Origin: Candidatus Poseidonia sp.
Lineage (GTDB): Archaea; Thermoplasmatota; Poseidoniia; Poseidoniales; Poseidoniaceae
Assembly: GCA_030828165.1 (NCBI GenBank)
Contig: JAURDA010000009.1
Span: 1-48,381, forward strand
Direction: 5' to 3'
DNA: 48,381 nucleotides
The first letter of the stretch is position 1; each line of letters begins with the position of its first letter. The notes beneath the pieces were generated by a model. That model was not told the origin of the DNA. It did no database searches and saw only the letters and a list, made by a program, of their open reading frames with translations. The position numbers were made by a program, and so were the translations under genes. Positions 40,492 through 48,381 of this stretch are shown one piece after another.

Positions 40492-43242
40492 ATGTCCATC
40501 GTCATCATCGCCGAGAAACCCAGCGTTGCAGAAGACTTGGCGAACGTGCTGGGAGTGAGCAAAAAAACCGACACCCACTGGCACAGCGAGGACATCATCA
40601 TCACCTGGGCTGTCGGGCATTTGTTGGAACTCAAATTCATGGATGAATACGATGAAGCCTTCAAAAATTGGAGGAAAACCATCGACCGGCTCCCCTACAT
40701 CCCCACAGAATTTGAATACAAACCAAAGGGTGGCCGTAACAAAAGTCAACTGACCGCCATCAAAAAACTCCTGAAGGACAAAAGCGTCACGGAGATTGTG
40801 AACGCCTGCGATGCTGCACGAGAAGGCGAACTCATTTTCCGAACCATTGTCCAACATGCAAAGGTGAAAACGCCCACTTCAAGAATGTGGATGCAATCCA
40901 TGACGTACGAAGCCCTTCTTTCGGCATTTGAAGGTCGAAAAAGCGGCGAAACCTACGATGCTCTGGGAGATGCAGCCTATTCCCGTTCGCATGCTGATTG
41001 GATCATCGGCATGAACGGATCCCGTGTAGCGAACACGTTTTTGCCGCAGAACCGCAGAGAGCGGTCATCCAATTCCCTCGGTCGCGTGCAAACCGCTACG
41101 CTTGCGCTGATCGTCGACCACGAACTCGAGGTCCTCTCCCACGTCCCGATGCCGTACTGGCAACTCCAAGCCACCTTTTCCGCAGGCGATGGACGATGGA
41201 CAGCAAGGTGGGAGCGCACCGACCACAAAGACGACCCCGAACGTCCGGAAATGAAAGCACACCGAATTGTGGAACAGTCCGAAAAAGAAGCCATCGAGGC
41301 GATTCTCTCCGGAAACGGACCGTTTGAAACGGAGGAAACGAAACGTACCAAAACCGAACAACCACCCCTCAACTTTGACCTCACCACGCTTCAAAAGAGG
41401 GCGAACGGACTTTGGTCGTGGTCGGCGAAGCGAACGTTGAGTGTCGCCCAGGACCTTTACGATAAATTCAAGCTCACAACGTACCCGAGAACCGACTCAA
41501 AGCACCTCCCTGAAGACATGCACGAAACCGTTGCAAAGACCCTCGATCAACTCAAACTTCAATCCGATTACACCGTGCATGTCAACCGCCTCCAAAGCGA
41601 TGGGTTGTCCAATGCTGGACGGAACTTCAACAACAGCAAGGTGTCAGACCACTACGCCATCGTCCCCACCGGTCAAACTCCTCCGCAGAATTTCGGTGGT
41701 GACCACAGCAAACTCTACGATCTCATCGTTCGAAACTTCTTGGCTTCATGGCACCCGCCTGCATCATGGACGGTCACCAAGCGAACAACGCGCTCAAACG
41801 GTCATCAATTCATCAAGGAGGCTGAAGCCCTTGCTGAGCCGGGATGGCGAGCGGTCGTCACGAAAAATGACAAAGTGCCCGAAGGATGGGGAAAACTTCC
41901 CTCCAATCCGTGTGCAAGTAAACTTGAGGACCACGAGTTCACCGAGGAGTTTTCAAAGCCGAAAAATCGTCTCAAAGAAGCCAGTCTTCTCCAACTCATG
42001 GAGCATGCAGGGAAACACATTGACGACGATGAACTGGCTGAAGCCATGAAAGACAAGGGCCTTGGAACCCCTGCTACTCGTGCCGACACCATCGAGAAGT
42101 TGCTGAGTCGAAATTACATTCGGCGCTCGAGGAACGGAACCATCAGCGCAGCGCCCCACGGTATCCGGATGATCGACATCTTGCGACGTATCCCGGTGGA
42201 GTGGATCACCTCGCCCGAACTAACGGGCGACATGGAAGCATCTCTGTTAGCGGTTCAGCGGGGTACCGAACCGATGGAGAGTTACATGCAGAAGATCATC
42301 GAACAAACAACCGTCATGGTTCAGCGAATTCGAGAGCACGACCGAAGTTTGTTGTACGCCAACGAACCGGCGCTTGGAACCTGCCCAAAATGCGATTCAT
42401 CCGTCGTTGAAACGACCTTATCCTATCAGTGTGAAATGAATGAAGGTCGAGATAAAGGGTGTTCGTTTGTCTTTTGGAAGGACACTTCGGGACGGTGGTT
42501 CGACCGCACGACAGCCACGCGTCTCCTTGAAAGCCGCACGCTCGAGAATCTCCACGGATTCTTTTCACAAGCTGGCGAAGGCTATGATACATCGGTTGAA
42601 TTGAAGGACGATGGAAAGGTGATGGCGAAAGGCAGTGCAGCGGGCGCGCCAACCGACGATGATGAAGTTCTGTGTCCTTGTCCGGTGTGTGACCACGGCT
42701 CCATTCGCATCACCAACACCTCGTACGCCTGTGACTTCGATGACTGCACGTTCCGAGGAATGCAGAACGTCATGTGCAAGCGTCCAGTTTCGCCTTCGGA
42801 GGCGAAACAAATCTTCACCGAAGGACGCTCCCAACTCCTGGAGGATTTTACATCGAAACGGAACCGCCCGTTCAGTGCGTTCCTTGTTTTAGAGAAAAAC
42901 CGCGTCGCCTTTGATTTCCCACCAAGAGAAGCCGCTGCTGATGCAAAACGGTTCCCTGTTGCACCAGGTGTGGTTGGCGTCTGTCCAACGCACAAAGCCA
43001 ACATCATTGAAACCGAAACCCATTACACGGTTGAAGATTCATCGTCCGGTTGCAAAATACACCTTGAACGAAGCATTTCCAAACGGGATCTCACCCGGGA
43101 GGAAGCAAAATCCTTGATTGAAGAACGGAGTTTTGGACCCGTTGATGATTTCACATCCAAGAAAACAGGCAACCCCTTCGCCGCCTCCCTGTACCTGAAA
43201 AAGAACGAAGCCGTTGGGTACAAGTTTGCAAAGCGGTCCTAA
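40492..43242 (+). CDS. topB: Type IA DNA topoisomerase, TopB/topoisomerase III-like
   Basis: Relaxes or decatenates DNA by single-strand passage. 916 residues. Toprim domain: IIAEKPSVAEDLANVLG and ACDAAREGELIFR (acidic metal triad); the active Tyr is in TTYPRTDSKHL; SNSLGRVQTATLALIV and LGTPATRADTIEKL are the other core motifs. The C-terminal part has two zinc ribbons (CPKC...C...C near 662 and CPVC...C...C near 760) and two similar 75-residue modules (DFTSKRNRPFSAFLVL and DFTSKKTGNPFAASLYL). Starts at TTG 40471 or GTG 40477 are nearer to AGGAGGG (40454-40459); the ATG at 40492 matches the family start. Confidence 0.92.
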   Translation: MSIVIIAEKPSVAEDLANVLGVSKKTDTHWHSEDIIITWAVGHLLELKFMDEYDEAFKNWRKTIDRLPYIPTEFEYKPKGGRNKSQLTAIKKLLKDKSVTEIVNACDAAREGELIFRTIVQHAKVKTPTSRMWMQSMTYEALLSAFEGRKSGETYDALGDAAYSRSHADWIIGMNGSRVANTFLPQNRRERSSNSLGRVQTATLALIVDHELEVLSHVPMPYWQLQATFSAGDGRWTARWERTDHKDDPERPEMKAHRIVEQSEKEAIEAILSGNGPFETEETKRTKTEQPPLNFDLTTLQKRANGLWSWSAKRTLSVAQDLYDKFKLTTYPRTDSKHLPEDMHETVAKTLDQLKLQSDYTVHVNRLQSDGLSNAGRNFNNSKVSDHYAIVPTGQTPPQNFGGDHSKLYDLIVRNFLASWHPPASWTVTKRTTRSNGHQFIKEAEALAEPGWRAVVTKNDKVPEGWGKLPSNPCASKLEDHEFTEEFSKPKNRLKEASLLQLMEHAGKHIDDDELAEAMKDKGLGTPATRADTIEKLLSRNYIRRSRNGTISAAPHGIRMIDILRRIPVEWITSPELTGDMEASLLAVQRGTEPMESYMQKIIEQTTVMVQRIREHDRSLLYANEPALGTCPKCDSSVVETTLSYQCEMNEGRDKGCSFVFWKDTSGRWFDRTTATRLLESRTLENLHGFFSQAGEGYDTSVELKDDGKVMAKGSAAGAPTDDDEVLCPCPVCDHGSIRITNTSYACDFDDCTFRGMQNVMCKRPVSPSEAKQIFTEGRSQLLEDFTSKRNRPFSAFLVLEKNRVAFDFPPREAAADAKRFPVAPGVVGVCPTHKANIIETETHYTVEDSSSGCKIHLERSISKRDLTREEAKSLIEERSFGPVDDFTSKKTGNPFAASLYLKKNEAVGYKFAKRS

Positions 43243-43292
43243 GACTCCCCGACCGAAGGAAGGTTGAAACACGAGGGACAGCACCTCAAATC

Positions 43293-44507
43293 ATGGCCTC
43301 TCACGACTATGACGTTGTGATCGTCGGCGCCGGGCCGGTTGGAGGCCGGGCAGGTCAATTGCTGGCTAAGAAATCGTTGAAGGTCTTGATTCTGGAGGAA
43401 CATGCCGAAATCGGGCGTCCGTTTCAGTGCGCAGGACTGGTTACACCCTCCGCCATGGATGCCGTGGAAGCACACCACACCGTGCTGGAAGAAGTTGACG
43501 GAGCGCTCATTCATGGTCCAAGCGGCACCCTCGTACCCGTCGGCACGGAAGGAACCCTGAGAACATACGTCGTTTGCAGAAAACGATTTGACCAGTTTGT
43601 CGTTCAACAAGCCATGGAAGAGGGGGCTCATTTGTGGCTCAATTCAACACCGAAGGATGCGATAGTTCACCAAGAAGGCGTTGAAATTTTGGTTGACCGA
43701 GACGGGGAGGCATCCACAATCAACTGCAAACTCTTGATCGGTGCTGACGGAGCCCACAGTTGGACCCGTCGTACGTTCAAGATGGGCCGGCCAAAAGAAC
43801 TCATGATTGGATTCCAAACCGAAGTCGTCGGCTACGAGGGACGAGACCGCTGGTTGGAGATGTACAGCGGCGAGGCCATCGCTCCTGGATTCTTTGCATG
43901 GGTGATCCCCTCCGGATTCGGTTCTCACCGCATCGGGTTGTGGTCGACGGCGGAACGGCTGAACGGGAGGAGCATCGAATCGTGTTACCAAGACCTCATT
44001 GACCACCCACTCTGGAAAGACCGTTTTGAGAACGTGACTGAAGTAGCCCGCTATTGCGGACCCGTTCCCTCCGGCATGGTGAAACGGAACGTCAAAAACC
44101 GGGTCATGTTGCTCGGGGACGCAGCTGGAATGGCTAAACCGACAACCGGAGGAGGAATTGGACCCGGATTCCATCAAATTCAGTGCATCCTTGAGCCGTT
44201 GGTTGAAGCGGTCTTGCAAAACCAACTTGGTGAAGCCGAACTCAAGCACATCACCAAGAAACCTTGGGACGCCATGAAACGGGAACAAGATCGAGCACGG
44301 GCTTTGCGCAACTTGCTTGTGAGCGACTGCTCCGACGAGACATTGGACAAGCATTTCCGTGCCTTTGCACACCCCTCAACGCTTGAACTGATCAACGAAA
44401 TCGGCGATATCGAGAAACCCGTCCCTCTTGGCATGGCTCTCCTACGCCAAGTACCCGCATTCCGACCGCTGGCCCTAAAGGCAGGCGTCCGCTTGTTGTT
44501 GTCTTGA
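43293..44507 (+). CDS. Geranylgeranyl reductase family flavoprotein
   Basis: FAD enzyme that saturates the isoprenoid chains of archaeal membrane lipids (digeranylgeranylglycerophospholipid reductase) or related substrates. 404 residues. FAD loop VVIVGAGPVGGRAGQLLA, GRPFQCAGLVTPSA with the family Cys, LLIGADGAHSWTRR and VMLLGDAAGMAKPTTGGGIGPG are all present. The C-terminal 90 residues are helical. In the absence of neighbours from lipid synthesis the substrate is inferred from family only. Confidence 0.9.
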   Translation: MASHDYDVVIVGAGPVGGRAGQLLAKKSLKVLILEEHAEIGRPFQCAGLVTPSAMDAVEAHHTVLEEVDGALIHGPSGTLVPVGTEGTLRTYVVCRKRFDQFVVQQAMEEGAHLWLNSTPKDAIVHQEGVEILVDRDGEASTINCKLLIGADGAHSWTRRTFKMGRPKELMIGFQTEVVGYEGRDRWLEMYSGEAIAPGFFAWVIPSGFGSHRIGLWSTAERLNGRSIESCYQDLIDHPLWKDRFENVTEVARYCGPVPSGMVKRNVKNRVMLLGDAAGMAKPTTGGGIGPGFHQIQCILEPLVEAVLQNQLGEAELKHITKKPWDAMKREQDRARALRNLLVSDCSDETLDKHFRAFAHPSTLELINEIGDIEKPVPLGMALLRQVPAFRPLALKAGVRLLLS

Positions 44508-44517
44508 GGGAAGGGAG

Positions 44518-45660
44518 ATGACACCGCTCCACGAAGTTCAATACGTGCGTTACCCACCGTTTGAGGCAGGTCGATGGCTCCCTCAAGCCCTGCCTCTCAC
44601 CCAACGGCGCCGATACCTCGGAAATTTTGCAACAAAGAAGGACGCCCTTGAGCTGCTTAAGACCCTCCATCCACCGTTTAAGCTCGGCACGAGAGACGGC
44701 TGGTTCGTTGAAACATCCTACGTTTACGGAGAGGAAGTCCTCGAAACCAAAACCACGAGGAACATTACGGATGAGGCCCCCTTCGTGGACCTCATCAATC
44801 ATCAGCGTCGGGGTTGGTATCTCATTCCCAACCCGATTCACCACGTGGTTCGCCAATTCATCAACACCGTTGTATTGGTCCTTCTGGCAGCGCTGTTCTA
44901 TCTCTTCATTTCCCCTCTCTTGATCTTCTTCGGCCTTCCCGTTTACGGTCTTGAAACCGTTCAATGGGGGCTTTTGGACTACCCTGCTCTGGCCGTCTTT
45001 GTTGTTCCTCTCCTCTTTGCTCCCCTCGTTATTCGCGTGGTTGCAAACTTGGTTGAATTGCAACGTCAAAATCGGTTTTTGAGAAGCGACCCCTCCCCGC
45101 CCGAAATAAAACTCGCTGGACCGGTGATTGCCAACGAACCGCTGGGATTGACCGTGTCGTTCACCAATTTTCCAGAGGATTGGAATCACGTTGATGTGCT
45201 TTGGAGGGTGGGGGTCCTGCCGCCTTCTCGCGAAGAGTTGCTCAAAGAATTGAACCGATTGCCCGGGCGTCAGCCACCTCCCGGACTTTCAACCGAATTG
45301 CCCCATCACTGGATCGTTGGTTTGGACGACGGTACCGCTGGGGGAGAAGATGCTCCGATGCAAATACAGGAAGTGAAAGGTGGCCTGTTTTTGCGACCGA
45401 TGCGAATCATGGCGACCTCCGAGCAACAACGGTGGAACGATGGAGAGGAAGTTCTTCTTCAACCCCCAAAAGGCCCTTGGCCCGGTTCGGTCAACACCGA
45501 TTTGGTCCGTGTCCATTGGGAGTGCATCCTACGGATTGACCGTTCAAAAGGCGGAGCCTTGTTGTGGGTCCAGCCGCTCAAAGTCGCTCATGCAGATGTG
45601 GCTTCGGTCTTGCCCGCGTTACCGTTGCACGATGGACGTTCCGAATTGGACATCACCTAA
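44518..45660 (+). CDS. Hypothetical membrane protein
   Basis: 380 residues, not recognised. A basic N-terminal domain of about 115 residues (PLTQRRRYLGNFATKKDALELLKTLH) is followed by two hydrophobic segments (about 121-145 and 158-180), then a soluble beta-rich C-terminal half (NEPLGLTVSFTNFPEDWNHVDVLWRVG, HHWIVGLDDGTAGGED). No signal peptide. GAGGG lies 7 nt before the ATG, and the gene follows the geranylgeranyl reductase by 10 nt, so they may share a transcript. Confidence 0.75.
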   Translation: MTPLHEVQYVRYPPFEAGRWLPQALPLTQRRRYLGNFATKKDALELLKTLHPPFKLGTRDGWFVETSYVYGEEVLETKTTRNITDEAPFVDLINHQRRGWYLIPNPIHHVVRQFINTVVLVLLAALFYLFISPLLIFFGLPVYGLETVQWGLLDYPALAVFVVPLLFAPLVIRVVANLVELQRQNRFLRSDPSPPEIKLAGPVIANEPLGLTVSFTNFPEDWNHVDVLWRVGVLPPSREELLKELNRLPGRQPPPGLSTELPHHWIVGLDDGTAGGEDAPMQIQEVKGGLFLRPMRIMATSEQQRWNDGEEVLLQPPKGPWPGSVNTDLVRVHWECILRIDRSKGGALLWVQPLKVAHADVASVLPALPLHDGRSELDIT

Positions 45661-45697
45661 ACAACACCTTCAAGGGCGGCCATAACCTCCTTCGGCC

Positions 45698-47767
45698 ATG
45701 AACCCCAAACGCTGGTCGGCGGTGTCCTTGGTGCTTCTGATGACGTTTGCTGGTTGTTTGGGGGCGACCGAACCAGCCAAACCTCTTCCCGAACCAACCG
45801 AAGAAACCTACCGTTTGGAAGCCACGATGGTGGTTGCGCCCGACGAGACGAAGCTTGGTGAAGAGGCCACCTTCGTCCTACGAGTGGATGTTTTGGGAGA
45901 AGGTGTTTTTGAAAGTACAGTTTCCGTACTTGACCCTTCTTTCGCACCCGTTGAGTCGTTTGAATGGACGGAACAAAGCACCGGATTCCAACTCTCCTTC
46001 ACACCGTCCGTGATCGGTCAACACATCGTATCAATTTCATTTGAAAACACCGGAGAAACCGTCATGTCTCCATCGTTTGAACCGCTGGTTCTCGGTATTC
46101 TCGTCACCGCTCCAGAAGAGCCTGCCCCCGTGCTCACCACACCAGGACGATTGGTCTTGGAAGAACCGAATGTCGTTTGGTTTGAAGGAAGGGTAGAACA
46201 TGCAGCGGTCTCATCATGCGAAGTGCGATACGAAATATCAGACGGCACCGCAAGCAACATCGCTCTCGACGATGATGGAAAATGGAAGATCTTGCTCGAC
46301 TTCACCGAAGCGTCCTCGTCGCACACCATCACCACGACCGCATCTTGCGGCCGATTTTCGGTCTTGAGCGACACCACCTCCACTCAGGTCCTCATCGAAG
46401 GAGCAGGGGATGACGAAGATGGCGATGGGATACAGAACACGAACGACCGGTGTCCAAACGGCATCGGTGCGAACGAGGGCTGGCAGTCAACCATTGCCAC
46501 TGACGGCGATCAGGATGGATGCCGTGACAACGATGAAGACGAGGATGACGACAACGACGGGATCGTTGACATGCACGACGGCTGTCCAGAATCCTATGGA
46601 TGGGTGAGCACACCAAGTGCAGATTACGATTACGACGGCTGCCATGACGCTGATGAAGACACGGACGACGACAACGATGGCGTTGAGGACGTAGCGGACA
46701 GCTGCCCCGTCGGGAGGAAAGGATGGTACTCAAATCGATACAGCGATTGGGACAACGATGGTTGTTCGGACCTTGACGAAGACGAGAACGACGATAACGA
46801 CGACCACAACGATTCAAGCGATTCGTGTCCCAAGGGTGTGGCCTCTTGGTTTTCGACCAACGAAACCGATTGGGACGATGACGGGTGCCGTGATGCAGAT
46901 GAGGACACCGACGATGACAACGACGGCGTCAACGACGACGATGATGCCTTCCCTTACGATGCAGATGAATGGTCTGACCTTGACGGCGATGGTGTTGGCG
47001 ACAACAGCGACACGGATGCCGATGGTGACGGCGTTGAAGCCGGTGAAGACCTCGATGACTTTGACCCGAGCGTTGGCGTTGAAGACCAACCCGACATGGA
47101 CAACGATGGGATTCCCGATGGCGAGGATGACGACATGGACGGTGATGGGGTTCTCAACGACAACGACGCCTTCCCATCGGACAACGGAGAGTCGGCTGAC
47201 CTTGACGGGGACGGCGTCGGAGACAACGCCGATACCGATGCAGATGGCGATGGTGTTCTGAACGATGTTGACCAAGACGACATGGATCCAACCGTTGGGG
47301 CATCTGAAACGAACAACGGCAACGAAACCAACAACGGCAACGAAACCAACAACGGCACAGACAACGGAAACACCACGACGCCAAACGACCTTGACGGTGA
47401 CGGGACGCCCGACACCGAGGACGACGACATCGATGGTGATGGCGTTCCCAACAGCGAGGATCAGTTCCCCGAGGACAAAGGCGAAACTCGAGACCTTGAT
47501 GGCGACGGTGTCGGCGACAACGCAGACGACGACGCTGACGGCGACGGCATACCTGCAAGCGAAGACCAAGATGACTTTGACGCAACGGTCGGTCGGTTCT
47601 CAAACGCACAAGGTGCCGAGAGCGAAGATGGCTTCTCCCTCATTTGGGTGGTGCTGCTCGCCGTTCTCGCTGGCCTCGTGTTCGTTGTGCTGCGCTCCGA
47701 TGAGGAAGAAGATGCGACGCCCTACGAACAGAAAGACGTCGTTTCCATCTCTGAAGAGGAAGAGTAA
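45698..47767 (+). CDS. Surface lipoprotein with thrombospondin type 3-like Asp repeats
   Basis: 689 residues. The N-terminus RWSAVSLVLLMTFAGCLG looks like a lipobox signal (Cys20). Two beta domains follow (about 25-230), then from residue 237 a long run of DxDxDG units in two forms: four of 'DxDxDGCxDxDEDxDDDNDG...CPxG' and four of 'DLDGDGVGDNxDxDADGDGV'. This is the pattern of calcium-binding thrombospondin type 3 repeats. A Gly-Asn-Glu-Thr linker splits the run. A hydrophobic segment (about 649-669) and a short acidic tail end the protein, so it may be anchored at both ends. Confidence 0.9.
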   Translation: MNPKRWSAVSLVLLMTFAGCLGATEPAKPLPEPTEETYRLEATMVVAPDETKLGEEATFVLRVDVLGEGVFESTVSVLDPSFAPVESFEWTEQSTGFQLSFTPSVIGQHIVSISFENTGETVMSPSFEPLVLGILVTAPEEPAPVLTTPGRLVLEEPNVVWFEGRVEHAAVSSCEVRYEISDGTASNIALDDDGKWKILLDFTEASSSHTITTTASCGRFSVLSDTTSTQVLIEGAGDDEDGDGIQNTNDRCPNGIGANEGWQSTIATDGDQDGCRDNDEDEDDDNDGIVDMHDGCPESYGWVSTPSADYDYDGCHDADEDTDDDNDGVEDVADSCPVGRKGWYSNRYSDWDNDGCSDLDEDENDDNDDHNDSSDSCPKGVASWFSTNETDWDDDGCRDADEDTDDDNDGVNDDDDAFPYDADEWSDLDGDGVGDNSDTDADGDGVEAGEDLDDFDPSVGVEDQPDMDNDGIPDGEDDDMDGDGVLNDNDAFPSDNGESADLDGDGVGDNADTDADGDGVLNDVDQDDMDPTVGASETNNGNETNNGNETNNGTDNGNTTTPNDLDGDGTPDTEDDDIDGDGVPNSEDQFPEDKGETRDLDGDGVGDNADDDADGDGIPASEDQDDFDATVGRFSNAQGAESEDGFSLIWVVLLAVLAGLVFVVLRSDEEEDATPYEQKDVVSISEEEE
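46405..47595 (+). repeat. Coding repeat array (Asp-rich calcium-type units)
   Basis: GAC/GAT-rich coding repeats of the lipoprotein, in two forms of unit of about 35 and 55 codons. Within it 47312-47357 holds a near-perfect 18-bp tandem repeat coding GNETNN, with NxT sites that could be N-glycosylated. Not a CRISPR array: units are coding, without constant-length spacers. Confidence 0.8.
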
Positions 47768-47862
47768 GCGCAGTTTTCGGCTGCGTCCCTCCGAGCCATG
47801 CAGGTTCGGATGGACAGCGAAGGCCTTCGGTGTGGCTGGACGAGCGCTTCAACCCTCAGGGG

Positions 47863-47868
47863 AAAAAA
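47863..47868 (-). terminator. T-run after the 39-residue minus-strand ORF
   Basis: Six T on the minus strand start 8 nt after the stop of the small ORF, in an otherwise GC-rich gap. Archaeal transcription ends at such runs; this supports a short minus-strand transcript. Confidence 0.35.
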
Positions 47869-47876
47869 CGTTCAGG

Positions 47877-47996
47877 TCAAGTTTGAGCATTGAGTTCGTG
47901 CTCAATCAGAACCATAGCCAACTCTGCCCACCGAGCCATCCAAATCCCGTTGGTTGCATGTTCACCGTTGACGCAAACCGCTGTGTTCACCGCCAT
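47877..47996 (-). CDS. Possible 39-residue protein
   Basis: Frame (M)AVNTAVCVNGEHATNGIWMARWAELAMVLIEHELNAQT (given here only in outline: Ala/Val-rich start, Trp-Met-Ala-Arg-Trp centre, amphipathic helix end). It fills the 264-bp gap between the lipoprotein and the right-edge gene. Support: continuous sense composition and a T-run just after the stop. Against: no homologue known to me and no clear ribosome-binding site. The rest of the gap, 47768-47862, shows nothing identifiable. Confidence 0.4.
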   Translation of the reverse strand: MAVNTAVCVNGEHATNGIWMARWAELAMVLIEHELNAQT

Positions 47997-48031
47997 AGGT
48001 CGCGAACGGCTCACACGCGTGATACTAAGCG

Positions 48032-48381
48032 ATGAAATACCTCTTCTTCGTGCCAGTCGTCATGCGCTCCACCTTGGTTGCCTTGTTGTTGCTTGCCGCT
48101 CTCCACCCCATGATGGGCTCCACCCCTGCTCTTGACGAAACCCAGCCGTGGTTCAACGCCGGTCAGGGCGTTGAGGTGATTGAAGAAGTTGAGCCCAACA
48201 ACGTCAACACGTCGGGGCAAGAAGTCTACCCCGGTGATGTTGTCCGCGGGGCGGTGGACATGTGGGACGACAAACGCGACTGGTTTTCCGTTTGGTTGGA
48301 ACCCGGCCAAACTCTGCTTTTGACACTCTCGCACGCCTCCGGTGACGGGGTTTCGATGTCGGTTTGGGACGAGGAAAACAC
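48032..48381 (+). CDS. Secreted protein with PPC-like domain, N-terminal part (cut by window edge)
   Basis: 116 residues up to the right edge. A signal peptide (RSTLVALLLLAALHPMMG) is followed by EVEPNNVNTSGQEVYPGDVVRG, the typical start of a bacterial pre-peptidase C-terminal (PPC) beta domain, then DMWDDKRDWFSVWLEPGQTLLLTL. Such domains occur in secreted proteases and surface proteins. ATG codons at 48032 and 48062 are both usable; the second starts the hydrophobic core of the signal peptide more closely. Confidence 0.75.
   Translation, partial: MKYLFFVPVVMRSTLVALLLLAALHPMMGSTPALDETQPWFNAGQGVEVIEEVEPNNVNTSGQEVYPGDVVRGAVDMWDDKRDWFSVWLEPGQTLLLTLSHASGDGVSMSVWDEEN

Noticed and set aside
46405-47595. 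Repeats as a CRISPR array
   Set aside because: The units are in frame, code for Asp-rich calcium-type repeats and differ in length; no leader or cas gene is near.
1-48381. tRNA genes, insertion sequences and prophage genes
   Set aside because: Looked for T-arm sequences, terminal inverted repeats, transposase or integrase motifs; none was found.

Overview
The window reads as a gene-dense stretch of an archaeal chromosome. It holds ribosomal proteins found only in Archaea and eukaryotes (S19e, L39e, L31e, S17e), PDCD5, Kae1, archease, tRNA-splicing endonuclease, a 7S SRP RNA and a geranylgeranyl reductase. TATA-like boxes lie about 26 nt ahead of several starts. These are mixed with genes more usual in bacteria: three-subunit transhydrogenase, class 2 dihydroorotate dehydrogenase, FolE type I, IscA with a YgfZ/IBA57 protein, TopB-like topoisomerase and PqqD-like. 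Together with large secreted repeat proteins carrying a C-terminal membrane anchor, this fits a marine group II euryarchaeon (Candidatus Poseidoniales). That placement is an inference from gene content; no 16S gene is present. I see no insertion sequence, prophage, CRISPR array or tRNA gene.

Layout. 1-6.4 kb: a cut-off monooxygenase-like gene, imidazolonepropionase, kae1/tsaD, a charged protein whose frame has no normal start codon, an FKBP isomerase, methylmalonyl-CoA mutase catalytic subunit with its epimerase, and a small unknown. 6.4-10 kb: an ABC exporter pair and a class III aminotransferase. 10-13.1 kb: a five-gene operon for the 7-deazaguanine (preQ0/archaeosine) pathway: RHH regulator, folE, queE, a queC-msrB fusion, queD. 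13.1-15.7 kb, minus strand: S19e, PDCD5, L39e, L31e, S17e, a probable LX protein and a TrmJ-like methyltransferase.

15.7-24.8 kb: membrane and secreted proteins, a 57-residue membrane protein, a PqqD-like protein, an FMN reductase with an FGE-fold protein, and a large TPR protein. 24.8-29.9 kb: IscA, YgfZ/IBA57, malate dehydrogenase and the pntAA-pntAB-pntB transhydrogenase operon. 29.9-34.3 kb: a secreted CxCH protein with membrane tail, a TatC with an unrecognised Cys-rich C-terminal domain, and an M6-type secreted metalloprotease; together these suggest an export and surface cluster. 34.3-38.3 kb: tRNA-splicing endonuclease, a winged-helix/TerB-like protein, a PfkB-family protein with a damaged anion-hole motif, archease, and SRP RNA. 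38.3-48.4 kb: Cys-type CcmE, pyrD, an unknown, TopB-like topoisomerase, geranylgeranyl reductase, a membrane protein, a lipoprotein with calcium-type Asp repeats, a 39-residue ORF and the start of another secreted protein.

The strongest novelty candidate is the queC-msrB fusion at 11458-12612. All four cysteines that bind zinc in QueC are replaced at aligned positions, and a complete MsrB domain with its own zinc cysteines is joined to the C-terminus. It sits in an operon headed by a small DNA-binding protein. Other points of interest are the TatC fusion, the PfkB protein with GIID in place of GAGD, the frame without a start codon at 2.6-3.5 kb, and the Cys-type CcmE.
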